Below, in pieces: positions 4,801 through 6,245 of a stretch of 6,245 nucleotides of DNA. How positions within the stretch are numbered: position 1 is the stretch's first letter; every line of letters starts with the position of its first letter. Source of the DNA: Lachnoclostridium sp. UBA7122. GTDB lineage: Bacteria > Bacillota > Clostridia > Lachnospirales > Lachnospiraceae. The notes under the pieces were generated by a model. It saw only the letters and a program-made list of their open reading frames with translations, was not told the DNA's origin and ran no database searches. A program made the position numbers and the translations under genes. The stretch lies in the NCBI GenBank assembly GCA_002493085.1, contig DKXQ01000101.1, forward strand, positions 1 to 6,245, given 5' to 3'.

Positions 4801-6245
4801 TAGTGTGCATTTCATCTTCATACAAGCCCATAATATCATCTTCAAGTGAATCATATTTGTAGAAACGGATTTCCCCTGCTTTCATTTCTGCACGCTTACT
4901 TCCTCTTCCAAAGCAGATATGTAGTTTATTGGCGGTTACTGTTTCATCAAACTTTACAATGTAAAAATAATTCTGGTTCCGGTCCTGCTTTCTAATCAGA
5001 CGTGCACCAACTACTTTACCTGCACCAAGCTGGCTTCCAGTTCCTGTATTCCAATATCTGATTCTGGCATATTCTAGTGCTGCTGTTTCATTAATTGCTG
5101 CAAAGGTTATATAATTCATCTTATATTCATCGTCAAGTGTGATATACATGCCCCTGTCATTAGCAGGATATGCAACACCATCATCCCAGTCAGTCTTGCT
5201 CCAGTAGGAATTATAGTCATTATCTGCCAGTCCAAGTGCACTCTTAGCTTCTGTGTCGAGAGGGCTTGAAACCATCTTTGCCCCTCCATGGCCACCAATG
5301 GAAGCTGCTGTAATATGTGCTGATACTTTGCCTTCACCATTGGAGGTATTTAATAATTTGTAACTTGGAAGCTCTGGAGGGTTAGAACTTTTTGTCCTTC
5401 CAATAGATTCCAGAGACGGGCTTCCCCATCCCAGTTCATTCCAGCCAGCTACATAAACAGAATATTCTGTTTCATCTTCAAGGTTTTCCAGTATATAGTT
5501 ATTAGCAGTTATACAATTTTTAACTTCACTGGCTCCATCCTTTGCAGGTTCAAAACCGGCTATAGCTGGACGGTATTTATCTTTAGCTTCATCTGCTTTT
5601 TTATAGTAAAGCATATAACAGCTTGCATCATCCATATTTTTCCATGAAACATGCAGAGAACGGTATCCGCCTGTAGCTGTTACATTATCTGGTGGTGCTG
5701 GTTTTTTTTGCGGTGCAGGTATTACTGTTACTTCTGCTGACCATGGACTTTTCCAGCTGCCATTTACGGAACGGACTTTTATTGTGTATTTTTCAAAGTT
5801 TAGAAGTGATGCATTATTAATTGAAGTAATTGTGTATTTGTTACTTGTGACATTAATAATCTGTGAATCATGTTCTGTTTTTCCTTTAACAGGACCACTT
5901 ACATAAAGTTCATAACCTGTAACATTATTCTGTGCACTCCATGATACATCAATCTGCTGGTTTCCTGCCTTTGGAGCTGAGAGCACCGGAATGTCAAGTG
6001 AAGGTGCAGGTATTCTCCCATCCATATTGTTGACGAACTCTACTTTGGCGATATGTACAAGAGGCTCTGTCTTTTTAGTGCCAGTAATTTTAATAATTAC
6101 CCTTTTTACTGCAATCTGTCCGCCAAAATCCAGTACCAGAGAGCCATCTTCTGCCGTTTTTACAGAAGCACCAGCCCTTGCTGCTGTCCTTATGGTTATG
6201 CTTTTTCCCGGACTGGCAGTACTTGCCTGGTTTAAAGAAGCTGTC
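1874..6245 (-). CDS. Secreted multimodular M60-family zinc metallopeptidase (mucin O-glycopeptidase-like), 5' end outside window
   Basis: The reading frame runs without a stop from the right edge to TAA at 1874-1876 (1456 visible codons). The ATG at 6025 has no Shine-Dalgarno in front of it, and the 73 codons upstream continue a beta-sandwich domain (LVLDFGG, AVKRVIIKI, AKVEF), so the gene is 5'-partial. Numbering from the first whole codon, I see: end of a discoidin-like domain (1-76); Fn3 (80-176); Fn3 (181-285); discoidin-like domain (293-464); helical linker (465-540); M60 accessory region with YAGETLVVYVG (551-658); M60 catalytic region (659-965); Fn3-like (1012-1111); F5/8C discoidin (1115-1292); C-terminal domain (1296-1445). 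The zinc motif is H828-E-I-G-H832 with E843 ten residues after the second His, followed by VTNN, fitting the M60 gluzincin pattern HExxHx(8-28)E. Characterised M60 enzymes cut mucin-type glycoproteins near O-glycosylated Ser/Thr; that specificity is inferred here. No LPxTG, dockerin or C-terminal membrane segment is visible. The family call is strong; substrate and anchoring are open. Confidence 0.93.
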   Translation of the reverse strand, partial: TASLNQASTASPGKSITIRTAARAGASVKTAEDGSLVLDFGGQIAVKRVIIKITGTKKTEPLVHIAKVEFVNNMDGRIPAPSLDIPVLSAPKAGNQQIDVSWSAQNNVTGYELYVSGPVKGKTEHDSQIINVTSNKYTITSINNASLLNFEKYTIKVRSVNGSWKSPWSAEVTVIPAPQKKPAPPDNVTATGGYRSLHVSWKNMDDASCYMLYYKKADEAKDKYRPAIAGFEPAKDGASEVKNCITANNYILENLEDETEYSVYVAGWNELGWGSPSLESIGRTKSSNPPELPSYKLLNTSNGEGKVSAHITAASIGGHGGAKMVSSPLDTEAKSALGLADNDYNSYWSKTDWDDGVAYPANDRGMYITLDDEYKMNYITFAAINETAALEYARIRYWNTGTGSQLGAGKVVGARLIRKQDRNQNYFYIVKFDETVTANKLHICFGRGSKRAEMKAGEIRFYKYDSLEDDIMGLYEDEMHTTLKSGVNSDTITTLEARLETPDAESGEKHPLYSELKLEINTAKDILNNKPSPSYEVINQITSKKDGHLGFSGLNSWQPLGKSVYAGETLVVYVGHNTKRTGDSTNLQLVMTQYHAESNSLAKATAALKIGRNDITVPQIADKNFERGGQLYVSYSGNNSSDKYAVRVLGGSDIPVLNLYGKNANDRIFAIEAYINKLENYTKTIETEHNSKHKGGSKSVNYEYDAKNCILNATDIIMEKMMYSLPATQVWQPISGKSDKVNALDVSLKAMEDAMTLFYHHKGLSNDANAKDNGNNALPSQHLNIRYMRMFAGAFMYASGNHIGIEYGSTRTASSATGIGSFGWGIAHEIGHNINQGSYAIAEVTNNYFSQLLTGKERYTWNNVYKKVTSGATDRSSNVFTQLALYWQLHLAFDNNKDDQHVYDSYENQFNNLFFARVDTYSRNPAKAPQSLLNKLDGGADQNIMRLACAAANKNILIFFERWGMVPDDATKAYAAKYGDPYTKALYYVNPDARNYRIDHTGETGTILDQENVVTATAAAESNQVRIDITTNAGTDKDVILGYEIIRSMTDGGKTESQVTGFQPVNTTGDTTTFTDTVSTINNRVMSYTVKAVDKYLNYSKEVPAGQVKIQTDGVLDKSSWTVGTNMISDDDKPLITDSYDPETNDYDPDSGYDEKNPGSVTPKTEHSIDKIIDNNKESAYTGAVPKDAKSGAEITIDMHKVQEVTALKYFGSALSSVQVQVSKDGSNWITVKTGASLSKVPDGDKKGSTIWFDSVKEEERKSWIGTYDARYVKLTTSQTGIISINEIEICGPSGDNLEFMTTEGGKQAIGILKEDYKYGDKAEDIIHAGSLVFTGTYKGNPAYNVVMLYDTKGNVIGAKDGKVEAGQVIFANVPTDGALGETSDGTWVYYIESKQTENNFAELKGTSVRGELYRVDDANTLEGERITSDTLVITIPDSLPEITLTGSKIPDSTVK
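1907..2365 (-). other. C-terminal beta domain of the M60 protein, function unknown
   Basis: Roughly 150 residues after the last discoidin domain, with a GSLVFTGTYKGNPAYNVVML core, then DTKGNVIGAKDGKVEAGQ, GTWVYYIE, VRGELYRVDDANTLEGERI and a LPEITLTG end. The alternating hydrophobic pattern suggests an all-beta fold. I believe similar tails occur at the ends of other clostridial M60 proteins, but I know no assigned function. The protein stops about ten residues later without an anchor motif. Confidence 0.5.
2366..2899 (-). other. F5/8 type C (discoidin) domain with acidic insert, downstream of the peptidase region
   Basis: The sequence has the classic discoidin layout: SSWTV start, SIDKIIDNNKESAYTG (variable-loop Asp/Asn), EITIDMHKVQEVTALKYFG, VQVQVSKDGSNWITV, ARYVKLTTSQ and a closing ISINEIEICGP. 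Between the first strand and the IDKIIDN loop sits an acidic segment, YDPETNDYDPDSGYDEKN, roughly encoded at 2774-2833. The domain probably binds carbohydrate and helps position the enzyme; the ligand is unknown. Confidence 0.75.
3341..4594 (-). other. M60 peptidase region (accessory plus catalytic) within the large protein
   Basis: This stretch encodes the N-terminal beta part typical of enhancin/M60 enzymes (WQPLGKSVYAGETLVVYVG, then later GGQLYVSY) and the catalytic part. The bases encoding HEIGH are 3749-3763, and the third zinc ligand Glu is encoded at 3716-3718. The surrounding WGIAHEIGHN and AIAEVTNNYFS match the known layout, in which the Glu lies on the next helix and is followed by Asn-Asn. 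The expected zinc ligands and catalytic Glu are all intact, so the enzyme should be active. Confidence 0.9.
4853..5362 (-). other. Discoidin-like (F5/8C/CBM-type) domain upstream of the peptidase region
   Basis: About 170 residues with the features of a discoidin-like beta-sandwich: an early ADNDYNSYWSKTDWDD stretch (the usual 'D-x-x-x-T-x-W' region at the ligand edge), a GMYITLDDEYKMNYITF strand pair, and a closing AGEIRFYKYD strand. Such domains in M60 proteins usually bind glycans and direct the enzyme to mucin. The ligand cannot be read from the sequence. The assignment rests on pattern rather than on conserved catalytic residues. Confidence 0.6.

Noticed and set aside
6025..6025. ATG at 6025 as the start of the M60 gene
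   Set aside because: No Shine-Dalgarno precedes it, there is no signal peptide after it, and the open frame upstream encodes the strands of a discoidin-like domain up to the window edge.

Overview
The window looks like a piece of a low-GC Gram-positive (Bacillota) genome, most likely a gut Clostridia/Lachnospiraceae-type bacterium. The basis is AT-rich DNA, a strong GGAGG ribosome binding site, Gram-positive-style secretion signals, fibronectin type III (Fn3) and discoidin-like modules, and an M60 'mucinase' metallopeptidase. The species cannot be fixed from the sequence alone.

Both real genes lie on the minus strand and read right to left. The right 70% (1874-6245) is one very large secreted multimodular zinc peptidase of the M60 (enhancin/mucin O-glycopeptidase-like) family. 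It is open to the right edge, so its N-terminus, signal peptide and promoter lie outside the window. The visible order is: end of a discoidin-like domain, two Fn3 domains, another discoidin-like domain, a helical linker, the M60 accessory and catalytic regions with HEIGH...E, an Fn3-like domain, a discoidin (F5/8C) domain with an acidic insert, and a conserved-looking C-terminal beta domain. Neither a cell-wall sorting signal nor a dockerin is visible.

A 221-base gap (1653-1873) follows. It is packed with inverted repeats, including two neighbouring hairpins that share loop and flank sequence but have different, still fully paired stems. It looks like a structured element (RNA or dispersed repeat) rather than empty spacer, and it is the least explained part of the window.

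The second gene (240-1652) encodes a 470-residue secreted non-catalytic protein: signal peptide, a cohesin/carbohydrate-binding-like beta domain, a Gly- then Ser/Pro/Ala-rich linker with 12-residue repeats, and two Fn3 domains. The last Fn3 has 27 Lys/Arg and no Asp/Glu. It may be an adhesin or scaffold that accompanies the peptidase at the cell surface or on mucin, but this partnership is inferred from position and domain type only.

The left 239 bases hold no convincing gene: an AT-rich inverted repeat downstream of the second gene and a 24-base tandem duplication near the left edge.
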